A stretch of DNA of 64,000 nucleotides, from positions 96,502 through 160,501 of the forward strand of contig NZ_BMTV01000021.1 of assembly GCF_014649855.1 (NCBI RefSeq), given 5' to 3'. The DNA comes from Streptomyces roseolus. Lineage in GTDB: Bacteria > Actinomycetota > Actinomycetes > Streptomycetales > Streptomycetaceae. The translations under genes and the position numbers were made by a program. This document shows, one piece after another, positions 1-6,835 of this stretch (its first letter is position 1; every line of letters begins with the position of its first letter). Under the pieces are notes generated by a model, which saw only the letters and a list, made by a program, of their open reading frames with translations, was not told the DNA's origin and made no database searches.

Positions 1-327
1 CCCGGCGGCCCGGTCCGCGAGGAGCCCGAGCATCCGGCGGCGGCCGATGCCGAAGCCGGCGTCGCCGCGGTGCACGGTCCGCTCGTCGCGGACGATCGCG
101 AGGCCGTCCGTCCACGTCACCGAGGCCTCGGCGACGGCCGCCGCGGACTCCGGGTCGCCCGCCCGCAGCTTGTCGAGGAGCCCGGCCCAGTAGGTGACGC
201 CCCAGCCGTAGGTAGAGCCGGCCGCGTTCCGCTCGTACACGGCGATCTCGTGCGACGGGTCCTGGCGCTTGAGCAGGATCGAGAGGTACAGGCCGGCGGG
301 CCCGCCACCGACGACGGCGATCTTCAC
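1..327 (-). CDS. FAD-dependent monooxygenase, N-terminal part (runs off the window)
   Basis: The 109 codons visible open with the dinucleotide-binding motif VVGGGPAGLYLSILLK (residues about 4-19), followed by VYERN at the end of the second beta strand and then YGWGVTYW. This layout is typical of FAD-binding aromatic-ring monooxygenases of the anthraniloyl-CoA or salicylyl-CoA hydroxylase type, where a GWGV motif follows the first Rossmann unit. The substrate cannot be told because the rest of the protein lies outside the window. The start is a GTG at 327; no strong ribosome-binding site precedes it. The gene lies 68 bp downstream of the response regulator gene on the same strand, and co-transcription is possible but not shown. 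Confidence 0.75.
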   Translation of the reverse strand, partial: MKIAVVGGGPAGLYLSILLKRQDPSHEIAVYERNAAGSTYGWGVTYWAGLLDKLRAGDPESAAAVAEASVTWTDGLAIVRDERTVHRGDAGFGIGRRRMLGLLADRAAG

Positions 328-395
328 GTGCGCTCCCGAGGAGAACATGACACGGTGCAGTGGAACGACAGCGCACGGTAGCAGTCGCCGGGGGT

Positions 396-1016
396 TCAGG
401 GGAGCAGGCGCCGCTCCTTCGCGACCGCCACGGCGCCGGCCCGCGTGTCGACGCCGAGCTTCGCGTAGATCCGGCCCAGGTGGGTCTTGACGGTGGCCTC
501 GCTGATGAAGAGGGCGCGGGCGATCTCCTTGTTGCCGAGGCCGTGGGCGAGCTGGCCGAGGATGTCGCGCTCCCGGTCGGTCAGGGAGGGGCCCGCGGCG
601 CCGCGCATCCGGTCCATGACCCGGCTCGCGACCGGCGGGGAGAGGGCCGTGCGCCCCTGGGCGGCGGCGTGGATGGCGGCGAACAGCTCCTCGGGCCGCT
701 CGGCCTTCAGGAGGTAGCCGGTGGCGCCCGCCTCGATGGCGCGGGTGATGTCGGCGTCGGTGTCGTAGGTGGTGAGGACGAGGACGTGGACGCCGGTGGG
801 CGCGATCCGCCGGGTCGCCTCCACGCCGTCGATGCCGGGGCCGAGCTGGAGGTCCATCAGGACCACGTCCGGCTTCAGCTTGGCGGCCATCGCGACGGCC
901 TCCTCGCCGCTGCCGGCCTCCCCGACGACCTCGATGTCGGGGGTGGAGCCGAGGAGGGCGAGCAGCCCGGCGCGGACGACGACGTGGTCGTCGCAGAGGA
1001 GGATGCGTACGGTCAC
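396..1016 (-). CDS. senR: NarL/LuxR-family response regulator, SenR-like
   Basis: This 206-residue protein has a receiver domain at residues 1-120, with the acidic pair CDD near residue 9, the phospho-acceptor Asp at about 55 (VVLMD) and the conserved Lys in GYLLKAE. A LuxR-type helix-turn-helix follows at about 140-190 (LTDRERDIL, then KEIARALFISEATVKTHL). It starts at a GTG that overlaps the 3' end of the sensor kinase gene by 4 bp, so the two are translationally coupled. A NarL-type regulator and five- to six-helix kinase divergent from a secreted haem-binding protein is the arrangement of the SenS/SenR/HbpS system of Streptomyces reticuli, which senses redox stress and haem. The symbol rests on this context rather than on alignment. 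Confidence 0.85.
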   Translation of the reverse strand: MTVRILLCDDHVVVRAGLLALLGSTPDIEVVGEAGSGEEAVAMAAKLKPDVVLMDLQLGPGIDGVEATRRIAPTGVHVLVLTTYDTDADITRAIEAGATGYLLKAERPEELFAAIHAAAQGRTALSPPVASRVMDRMRGAAGPSLTDRERDILGQLAHGLGNKEIARALFISEATVKTHLGRIYAKLGVDTRAGAVAVAKERRLLP

Positions 1017-2362
1017 GGGCGGGCCTCCACGGGGGGCGCGAGGGGGATGGCGGCGGAGAGCACCGTGCCCTCGCCGGGGGTCGACTCCACCGTAAGCGTG
1101 CCGCCCAGCTGCCGGGCCCTGACCCGCATCGCGGGCAGGCCGTGGCCGCGGACGCCGCCGTCGCGGGCGGCCGACGGGTCGAAGCCGCTGCCGTCGTCGG
1201 CGACGTCCAGCACGACCTGGTCGTCGAGGTAGGTGAGGGTGAGGGCGGCGGAGGTCGCGCCGGCGTGCTCCCGGATGTTGGCGAGCGCGCCCTGCGCGAT
1301 CCGCAGCAGCGCCGACTGCGCCCGGTCCGGCAGCGGCACCGGCGTGCCGTCGACCCGGAAGGCGGCCGACTCGCGCTCCGCGAGCCCGCGCAGCGCCTGC
1401 TCCAGGCCGCCGCCCTCGGCGAGGTCGGCGGGGGCCAGGTCGTGGACGAAGCGGCGGGCCTCGGCGAGGTTCCGTTCGGCGATCGACTCGGCGGTGCGGA
1501 CGTGCCGGCGGGCGGTCGCCGGGTCGCCGTCCCAGGTGCGGTCGGCGGCCTGGAGCAGCATCTGCTGGCTGGACAGGCCCTGGGCGAGGGTGTCGTGGAT
1601 CTCCATGGAGAGCCGCTGCCGCTCGGCGAGGGTGCCCTCGCGCCGCTCGATCGCGGCGAGTTCGCGGCGGGTGCGGATCAGGTCGTCGATGAGGGCGCGC
1701 TGGCGGGCCGCCTGCCGGTCGGCGTGGACGAAGACGCCGGTGGCGATGGCGGCGACGGCCGGCGGGGCCACGATCAGGTTGGGGTCCCAGCCGCCGTGCG
1801 AGAGCTGCACCTGCGCGAAGACGACGAAGGCGGTGAGGAGGGTGACGAGGACGAGGGCGGCCCTCGCCGGGAGGGTCCGCAGGCCGGTGTAGAAGAGCGG
1901 GACCGCGCACCAGGCGAAGCTGGGCGCGAGGACGACGAGGACCACCCAGACGGCGACGACCGTGCACAGCCAGGCGATCCGGCCGGGGGTGGCGCGGGTG
2001 CCGAGGACCGGGCCGAGGAGGTAGAGCGCGGCGAGCGCGACGGAGAGCGCGACGATCCACAGACCGCGGTCCTCCCACTCGTGGCGGATGAGGAAGCGGA
2101 CCAGGGAGGCGCCGAGCAGCAGGAAGAACGCGACGTGCATGACGCGCGCCAGCCACCCGGCGTCCGGGTCGTGCGGCTGCCCGCCGCGCGCGCCGCCGCC
2201 GTACGGGGCCTGGCCGTACGGGGCCTGGCCGTACGGGGGAGGGGCGTACGGAGCCCGGCCGTGCGGGGCCCGCCCGTGTGGGTCCCGGTCCTGCGGGGCC
2301 CGCCCGTGGGGAGCGGGTGTCGGGTCTGGGGTGTGCCGTGCGTGCCGGCCGGTCCGGTCCAC
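1013..2362 (-). CDS. senS: Sensor histidine kinase, SenS-like (HisKA_3)
   Basis: The predicted 449-residue membrane kinase has a cytoplasmic N terminus rich in Pro, Gly and His with tandem PYGQA repeats (residues about 40-58). Five or six hydrophobic segments follow, then the H-box SMEIHDTLAQGLSSQ and a GHKL ATPase domain (LANIREHAGA, DVADDGSGFD, GHGLPAMRVRARQLGGTL). The H-box places it in the HisKA_3 family that pairs with NarL-type regulators, matching its downstream partner. A GTG at 2362 with GGAGA 7 nt upstream is preferred over an in-frame ATG at 2404. In SenS the cell-surface loops are thought to contact HbpS, and the haem-binding protein gene sits directly across the divergent promoter here. 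Confidence 0.82.
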   Translation of the reverse strand: MDRTGRHARHTPDPTPAPHGRAPQDRDPHGRAPHGRAPYAPPPYGQAPYGQAPYGGGARGGQPHDPDAGWLARVMHVAFFLLLGASLVRFLIRHEWEDRGLWIVALSVALAALYLLGPVLGTRATPGRIAWLCTVVAVWVVLVVLAPSFAWCAVPLFYTGLRTLPARAALVLVTLLTAFVVFAQVQLSHGGWDPNLIVAPPAVAAIATGVFVHADRQAARQRALIDDLIRTRRELAAIERREGTLAERQRLSMEIHDTLAQGLSSQQMLLQAADRTWDGDPATARRHVRTAESIAERNLAEARRFVHDLAPADLAEGGGLEQALRGLAERESAAFRVDGTPVPLPDRAQSALLRIAQGALANIREHAGATSAALTLTYLDDQVVLDVADDGSGFDPSAARDGGVRGHGLPAMRVRARQLGGTLTVESTPGEGTVLSAAIPLAPPVEARP

Positions 2363-2616
2363 CGTCTCGTCTCCTTCGCGGGCCGCCCTCGGTGGCGCGC
2401 CCACGCGGGGCCGCGCTGACCTGGGTGTACGTATCCATGCTGACCCGCGAGGACCACGCGGGCATCAGCCGATCGGCTGACCCCGGCATCGTCCGGTGCG
2501 CGCCGGGAGGGCAGCCGGACCGTCGACCGTACGGGGCGGGACCCGGACCCAGGATGGACGCAGAGCGAACGCAGCACCCGCCCTCCTCCTCCTCACGACC
2601 TCCTCGGGAGCCCACC
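2363..2616. promoter_or_regulatory. Divergent promoter region between senS and hbpS
   Basis: The 254 bp between the two divergent start codons must carry the promoters for both the kinase-regulator operon and the haem-binding protein gene. It encodes no credible protein. In the described S. reticuli system the response regulator acts on its own operon and on hbpS, so its operator is expected here. I do not recognise a specific palindrome. Confidence 0.4.
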
Positions 2617-3159
2617 ATGAAGAAGAAGCTCGTCCTCGGCACCACCGTCGCCGCCGTCCTGGCCGCCGGCACCTTCGGCGCCGTCTCCGCGAACGCCTCC
2701 GCCCCGGCCGCCGCCCCCGCCGCCGTCGTCAAGGCCGACGCGGGCAACGACAACCTGTTCCAGACGAACCACCTCACCGTCGAGGCCGCCACCGACGCCG
2801 CCGAGGCCGTCCTGGACGCCGCCGCGAAGGAGAACCAGCGGGTCTCCGTGGCCGTCGTCGACCGCAACGGCAACACCATCGTCACCCTGCGCGGCGACGG
2901 CGCCGGCCCGCAGTCCTACGAGTCGGCCGTGAAGAAGGCGTTCACCGCCGTCTCCTGGAACGCCCCGACCTCCGAGCTGGTCAAGCGCCTGGAGCAGGCC
3001 CCGAACCTCAAGGACATCCCGGGCACCCTCTTCCTCGGCGGCGGCGCCCCGGTCACCGCCAAGGGCGGCCCGATCGCCGGCATCGGCGTCGCGGGCGCCC
3101 CCTCCGGCGACCTGGACGAGAAGTTCGCCCGCGCCGGCGTCGCCGAGCTCGCGAAGTAG
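2617..3159 (+). CDS. hbpS: Secreted haem-binding protein, HbpS/GlcG family (DUF336)
   Basis: This 180-residue protein starts with a clear Sec signal peptide (MKKKLVLG, an Ala-rich core, cleavage likely after SANASA). The mature part is a GlcG/HbpS (DUF336) domain recognisable by AVVDRNGNTIVTLRGDGAGPQ and the C-terminal GGGAPV ... GIGVAGAPSGDLDEKFARAG. HbpS forms an octamer outside the cell, binds haem and iron, and modulates the SenS sensor. The location, divergent from a SenS/SenR-like pair, supports that role. A purine-rich stretch upstream (CCTCGGGAGCCCACC before ATG) supplies the ribosome-binding site. GlcG-family proteins also occur in other contexts, so the haem function is inferred from the neighbours. 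Confidence 0.82.
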   Translation: MKKKLVLGTTVAAVLAAGTFGAVSANASAPAAAPAAVVKADAGNDNLFQTNHLTVEAATDAAEAVLDAAAKENQRVSVAVVDRNGNTIVTLRGDGAGPQSYESAVKKAFTAVSWNAPTSELVKRLEQAPNLKDIPGTLFLGGGAPVTAKGGPIAGIGVAGAPSGDLDEKFARAGVAELAK

Positions 3160-3249
3160 GCCGGGCCCCTCGACCGGTGGGGGCCTCCGATTCCCCCCGA
3201 CGGACGCCCTCACCGCCGCCTCCTGTCCGACTTGTCTAGGATCCGTACC

Positions 3250-4668
3250 GTGATCCCGACCCGCCGGACCGGACGGTCCCCCCGGGCCGCCGCCTCCCTG
3301 GCGGCGGCCCTCGCCGTGCTCGGCGGCCTCCTCGCCGGCTGCGCGCCGGAGACCGGCGGGGTGCGGGGCACGCCCGGCGCGTCCGGGCTGCGCGACCCGT
3401 ACTTCGCGAAGCTCGGCAACGGCGGTTACGACGTCGGCCGCTACGCCCTCGACCTCGCCTACGACCCGGACACCGGACGGCTCGACGGCACCGCGCGGAT
3501 CACCGCCCGCGCCACCCAGGACCTCTCCGCGTTCAACCTCGACCTGTCCGGGCTGACCGTCACGGGCGCGACCGTCGACGGCGCGCCCGCCGCCGTCAAC
3601 CGCGCCGGCACCGAGCTGACGCTCCGTCCGCGCGACGAGCTGCCGCGCGGACGGGAGTTCACCGTCACGGTCGAGTACGCGGGGGTGCCCGAGCCGCTCA
3701 CCGACCCCGACGGGTCGGTCGAGGGCTGGCTGCGGAGCGCCGGCGGGGCCCTCGCGGTCGGCGAACCGGCCGGCTCCATGACCTGGTTCCCCGGCAACCA
3801 CCACCCCTCCGACAAGGCGGCGTACGAGATCGCGCTGACCGCCCCCAGCGGGCTGGCGGCGCTCTCCAACGGCGTCCGGGTCTCCGCCGAGCCCGTCTCC
3901 GGCGGCCGCACCCGCACGGTCTGGCGCCAGCCGGAGCCGATGGCGAGCTATCTCGCGACGGTGGTGATCGGCCGGTACGAGACCACCACCGGCACGGCGC
4001 TCGGCGAGGTCCCGGTGGTCACCGCCGTCGATCCCGCGCTCGTCTCCGCGACGGCCGGGCTCCGCGCCGAACTCCCCGTGCTCCTCGCCCGCCAGCGGGA
4101 CCGCTTCGGCCCCTATCCCTTCTCCGCCGCCGGTGCCGTCGTCACCGCCGACGGGTCCCTCGGCTATGCCCTGGAGACCCAGACCCGGCCCGTCTTCCCG
4201 GCCGGCTCCTTCGACCGCACGACGCTCGTGCACGAACTGGCCCACCAGTGGTTCGGGAACTCCGTCACCCCCGCGTCCTGGCAGGACATCTGGCTCAACG
4301 AGGGCTTCGCCACCTACGCCGAGTGGCTGTACGCGGAGGAGCACGGCTCCGTGCCCGCCGCCGACAGCTTCGCGGCGGCCTTCGCCGAGGACGCCAACTG
4401 GGCCTTCCCGCCCGCCGATCCCCCCTCCGCGGAGAACCTCTTCGACCGGCCCGTCTACCAGCGCGGCGCGATGGTCCTCCACAAGCTCCGCGAGACCGTC
4501 GGCGACCGCGTCTTCGACGAGCTGCTGCGCGGCTGGGCCGCGAAGCACCGCCACGCCAACGCCTCCACGGAGGACTTCACGGCCTACGCCGAGTCGGTGG
4601 CGGGCCGCGGTCTGGACGCGGTGTGGGACGTCTGGCTGTACGGCGACGGGCGGCCGCGCACGCCCTAG
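3250..4668 (+). CDS. M1-family zinc metallopeptidase, lipoprotein
   Basis: The 472-residue protein begins with a lipoprotein signal peptide ending in the lipobox LLAGC, so it should be anchored on the outer face of the membrane. The gluzincin motif HELAHQWFGN is followed 18 residues later by NEGFATYAEW, giving the HEXXH and Glu zinc ligands of the M1 aminopeptidase family. The exopeptidase region that is GAMEN in classical members reads YALETQTRP. The N-terminal beta domain is present, but the protein lacks the long C-terminal domain of PepN, as in short secreted actinobacterial M1 peptidases. The GTG at 3250 has AGGA 8 nt upstream and is preferred over the in-frame TTG at 3232. Confidence 0.88.
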   Translation: MIPTRRTGRSPRAAASLAAALAVLGGLLAGCAPETGGVRGTPGASGLRDPYFAKLGNGGYDVGRYALDLAYDPDTGRLDGTARITARATQDLSAFNLDLSGLTVTGATVDGAPAAVNRAGTELTLRPRDELPRGREFTVTVEYAGVPEPLTDPDGSVEGWLRSAGGALAVGEPAGSMTWFPGNHHPSDKAAYEIALTAPSGLAALSNGVRVSAEPVSGGRTRTVWRQPEPMASYLATVVIGRYETTTGTALGEVPVVTAVDPALVSATAGLRAELPVLLARQRDRFGPYPFSAAGAVVTADGSLGYALETQTRPVFPAGSFDRTTLVHELAHQWFGNSVTPASWQDIWLNEGFATYAEWLYAEEHGSVPAADSFAAAFAEDANWAFPPADPPSAENLFDRPVYQRGAMVLHKLRETVGDRVFDELLRGWAAKHRHANASTEDFTAYAESVAGRGLDAVWDVWLYGDGRPRTP

Positions 4669-4783
4669 ACCAGGGCCTTCCCGAGGACCACGCACGGGCC
4701 GGCCGTGGGCCGGGTCCGGGCGGCGGGGCGCCGTCCTCCAGGGCCCCGGGCGCGAGGGTCTCGACGGTCACGGGGCAAGGGCG

Positions 4784-4816
4784 GGGCCCCGGCGGGTCGA
4801 AACCCGGCCGGGGCCC
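4784..4816. terminator. Bidirectional terminator hairpin between converging genes
   Basis: A 14-bp GC stem (GGGCCCCGGCGGGT against its complement, with one bulged G) closes on the tetraloop CGAA. It sits between the convergent peptidase and TerD genes and could stop transcription from both sides. There is no U-tract, as is common in Streptomyces. Confidence 0.6.
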
Positions 4817-4837
4817 GGTGGCTCCACGAGCCGTGTG

Positions 4838-5413
4838 TCAGAGGTTCACGCCGAAGTCGCGGGCGATGCCCTCCAGGCCGGAGGCGTAGCCCTGGCCGAC
4901 GGCGCGGAACTTCCACTCGGCGCCGTTGCGGTACAGCTCGCCGAAGACCATGGCGGTCTCGGTGGCGGCGTCCTCGGAGAGGTCGTAGCGGGCGATCTCG
5001 GCGCCGCCGGCCTGGTTCACGATGCGGATGTACGCGTTGCGCACCTGGCCGAAGTTCTGCGAGCGGGAGACCGCGTCGTAGATGGAGACCGGGAAGACGA
5101 TCTTGTCGACGTTCGCCGGGAGGCCCGCGAGGTTGACGTTGATCTGCTCGTCGTCGCCGCCGCCCTCACCCGTGCGGTTGTCACCCGTGTGGACGATCGT
5201 CTGGTCCGGGGTGGACTTGTTGTTGAAGAAGACGAAGTGGGCGTCCGAGGCCACCTTGCCGGCGGCGTCGACGCCGATCGCGGAGGCGTCCAGGTCGAAG
5301 TCGGTGCCGGTCGTCGTGCGGACGTCCCAGCCGAGGCCCACGGTGACGGCGGTCAGACCCGGCGCCTCCTTGGTGAGGGAGACGTTGCCGCCCTTGGTGA
5401 GGCTCACAGCCAT
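4838..5413 (-). CDS. TerD-family protein (calcium-binding stress protein)
   Basis: The 191-residue product has the full TerD fold signature: an N-terminal MAVSLTKGGNVSLTKEAPGL, the aspartate cluster WDVRT ... DFDLDASAIG, and the acidic loop DNRTGEGGGDDE that forms the calcium sites. Length matches the usual 190-192 residues. TerD proteins were found through tellurite resistance. In Streptomyces several paralogues affect differentiation and stress tolerance, and the biochemical activity is unknown. The ATG at 5413 begins the family's conserved N terminus, so the start is secure. The gene is divergent from the ArfB-like gene, with 126 bp between the starts, and no other ter genes are nearby. 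Confidence 0.92.
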   Translation of the reverse strand: MAVSLTKGGNVSLTKEAPGLTAVTVGLGWDVRTTTGTDFDLDASAIGVDAAGKVASDAHFVFFNNKSTPDQTIVHTGDNRTGEGGGDDEQINVNLAGLPANVDKIVFPVSIYDAVSRSQNFGQVRNAYIRIVNQAGGAEIARYDLSEDAATETAMVFGELYRNGAEWKFRAVGQGYASGLEGIARDFGVNL

Positions 5414-5539
5414 GGGGGAGACCCTTTCATCGCGGTTCATCACGTTCTCTTCGCCGGGAGAAACGCGGAACGGCGCTCCACGGTTCCCGTCGGCGAAAAC
5501 AGGATGACGGTCCGCGCCCGTCCCGGGGAACATGGAGGC

Positions 5540-5968
5540 ATGTCAGGTCCGTATCAGATCCGCGGCTCCGTCTCGCTGCCCGAGGCCGAGCTCCAGTGGC
5601 GTTTCTCGCGCTCCTCGGGTCCCGGCGGCCAGCACGTGAACACGTCCGATTCCCGCGTCGAGCTGCTCTTCGACCTCGCCGCGACCCAGGCCCTGCCCGA
5701 GGTGTGGAAGGCCCGCGCCCTGGAACGGCTCGCCTCCCGCCTCGTGGACGGGGTGCTGACCGTACGGGCCTCGGAGCACCGCTCCCAGTGGCGCAACCGC
5801 GAGACGGCCGCCGTCCGGCTCGCCGCGCTCCTCGCCGAGGCGACCGCCCCGCCGCCGAAGCCGCGCCGCGCGACGAAGATCCCCCGGGGCATCAACGAGC
5901 GCCGGCTGCGGGAGAAGAAGCAGCGCGCCGAGACGAAGCGCGGCCGGCAGGGCCGCGACTGGGGCTGA
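5540..5968 (+). CDS. arfB: Alternative ribosome-rescue factor, ArfB/YaeJ type
   Basis: The 142-residue protein carries the catalytic class-I release-factor motif GGQ in SSGPGGQHVNTSDSRVEL (about residues 21-38). Its C-terminal tail is very basic (RRLREKKQRAETKRGRQGRDWG). This pairing of a GGQ domain with a basic tail, and no stop-codon recognition domain, is diagnostic of ArfB, which hydrolyses peptidyl-tRNA on stalled ribosomes by placing the tail in the empty mRNA channel. Here the tail is preceded by PRGINERRLR, standard for the family. The start is ATG 5540; a GGAGG lies only 1 nt upstream, too close to be ideal. Confidence 0.92.
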   Translation: MSGPYQIRGSVSLPEAELQWRFSRSSGPGGQHVNTSDSRVELLFDLAATQALPEVWKARALERLASRLVDGVLTVRASEHRSQWRNRETAAVRLAALLAEATAPPPKPRRATKIPRGINERRLREKKQRAETKRGRQGRDWG

Positions 5969-6021
5969 CGGGGCGGCGTACCGATGGGCCGACGGGCTGA
6001 TCGCCCGGCGGGCCCGCGCGT

Positions 6022-6585
6022 TCAGCCCAGGTGGCGGTAGCGGCCCCGGAAGTAGGTGAGGGGCGCGCCGTCCGGCGCGGGCAGGCCGACCGAGAGGACG
6101 CGGCCGACGACGAGGGTGTGGTCGCCGGCCACCACCCGGTTCTCCGTGCGGCACTCCAGGGTGGCGAGCGCCCCGTCGAGCAGCGGCGCCCCGCTCTCCG
6201 TGCCGCGCGTGTGCGGCAGGTCGGCGAAGAGCAGGCGGTCCGAGACGCGGCCCTTCATCGAGAAGCGGCCGGCGACCTGCCGCTGCTCCTCGGCGAGGAC
6301 CGACACCGCCCAGACCGGCACCTCCTCCAGGAGGTCGTCCATCCGGGAGCCGTTGCGCAGGCTCACCAGGACCAGCGGCGGGTCCAGCGAGACGGAGAGG
6401 AAGGCGGTGGCGGTCATGCCGACGTCCTCGCCGCGCGGGCCGTCGTCGGGGTCGTGCGCGGTCACCAGGACCACTCCGGCCGCGAGGCGGGACATGGCCG
6501 CCCGGAACTCGTCGTCGCTCACCCCCTCAGCATGAGGGATGGCGAGGTCGGTGACGGGAGGTGAGGGCGGGGTCTTCTGCAGCAC
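6022..6585 (-). CDS. Flavin reductase (DIM6/NTAB-type) domain protein
   Basis: A 187-residue protein of the FMN-binding split-barrel flavin reductase family. It shows FRAAMSRLAAGVVLVTA at the N-terminal strand, GMTATAFLSVSLDPPLVLVSL for flavin contact, and the C-terminal HTLVVGRVLSV ... YFRGRYRHLG. Such enzymes supply reduced FMN or FAD to two-component monooxygenases; no partner oxygenase is next to it. The start is uncertain. The longest form uses a GTG at 6585 with no good ribosome-binding site, and a GTG at 6522 would begin just before the conserved domain. It is divergent from cdgB across about 250 bp. Confidence 0.85.
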   Translation of the reverse strand: MLQKTPPSPPVTDLAIPHAEGVSDDEFRAAMSRLAAGVVLVTAHDPDDGPRGEDVGMTATAFLSVSLDPPLVLVSLRNGSRMDDLLEEVPVWAVSVLAEEQRQVAGRFSMKGRVSDRLLFADLPHTRGTESGAPLLDGALATLECRTENRVVAGDHTLVVGRVLSVGLPAPDGAPLTYFRGRYRHLG

Positions 6586-6692
6586 ACCGGAACGCTATTC
6601 CGGGGTCCGCGCGGGCCGCATCGGGCCGGGGGACCAGAGCGGCGCCCGGCAAGGGTCCTAGGACCCGGACCGGGGACCGGACGCACCCAAGC

Positions 6693-6710
6693 CTGTGACT
6701 TAAGTCACAG
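6693..6710. promoter_or_regulatory. Perfect palindrome with Crp- and BldD-like half-sites upstream of cdgB
   Basis: CTGTGACTTAAGTCACAG is an exact 18-bp palindrome lying 126 bp before the cdgB start. It fits the published Streptomyces Crp pattern GTG-N6-GNCAC and the TGTGA-N6-TCACA form of Crp sites generally. Its GTGA/TCAC arms also resemble BldD boxes, and cdgB is a known BldD target in S. coelicolor. Which protein binds cannot be decided from sequence. Confidence 0.6.
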
Positions 6711-6835
6711 AGGGCAGTATTTGCTGACCCTGTGTACCGGGTGCGCAGCTCGCTGTGATTCAGTGGCGGGGACAGTACAGCACGAAGCCGATGAGAACCC
6801 TGGAGTTGCTGTCGAGGTCTCGGGGAGAGCGAGCG

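Noticed and set aside
396..2885. A single 829-residue protein fusing regulator and upstream sequence
   Set aside because: The extra part is the wrong frame of the kinase gene, with Arg/Pro-rich nonsense; the receiver domain begins cleanly at GTG 1016.
4662..4678. CTAGACCA near the end of the peptidase gene as a DasR box
   Set aside because: Only the right half matches; it spans the stop codon and lies far from a promoter.
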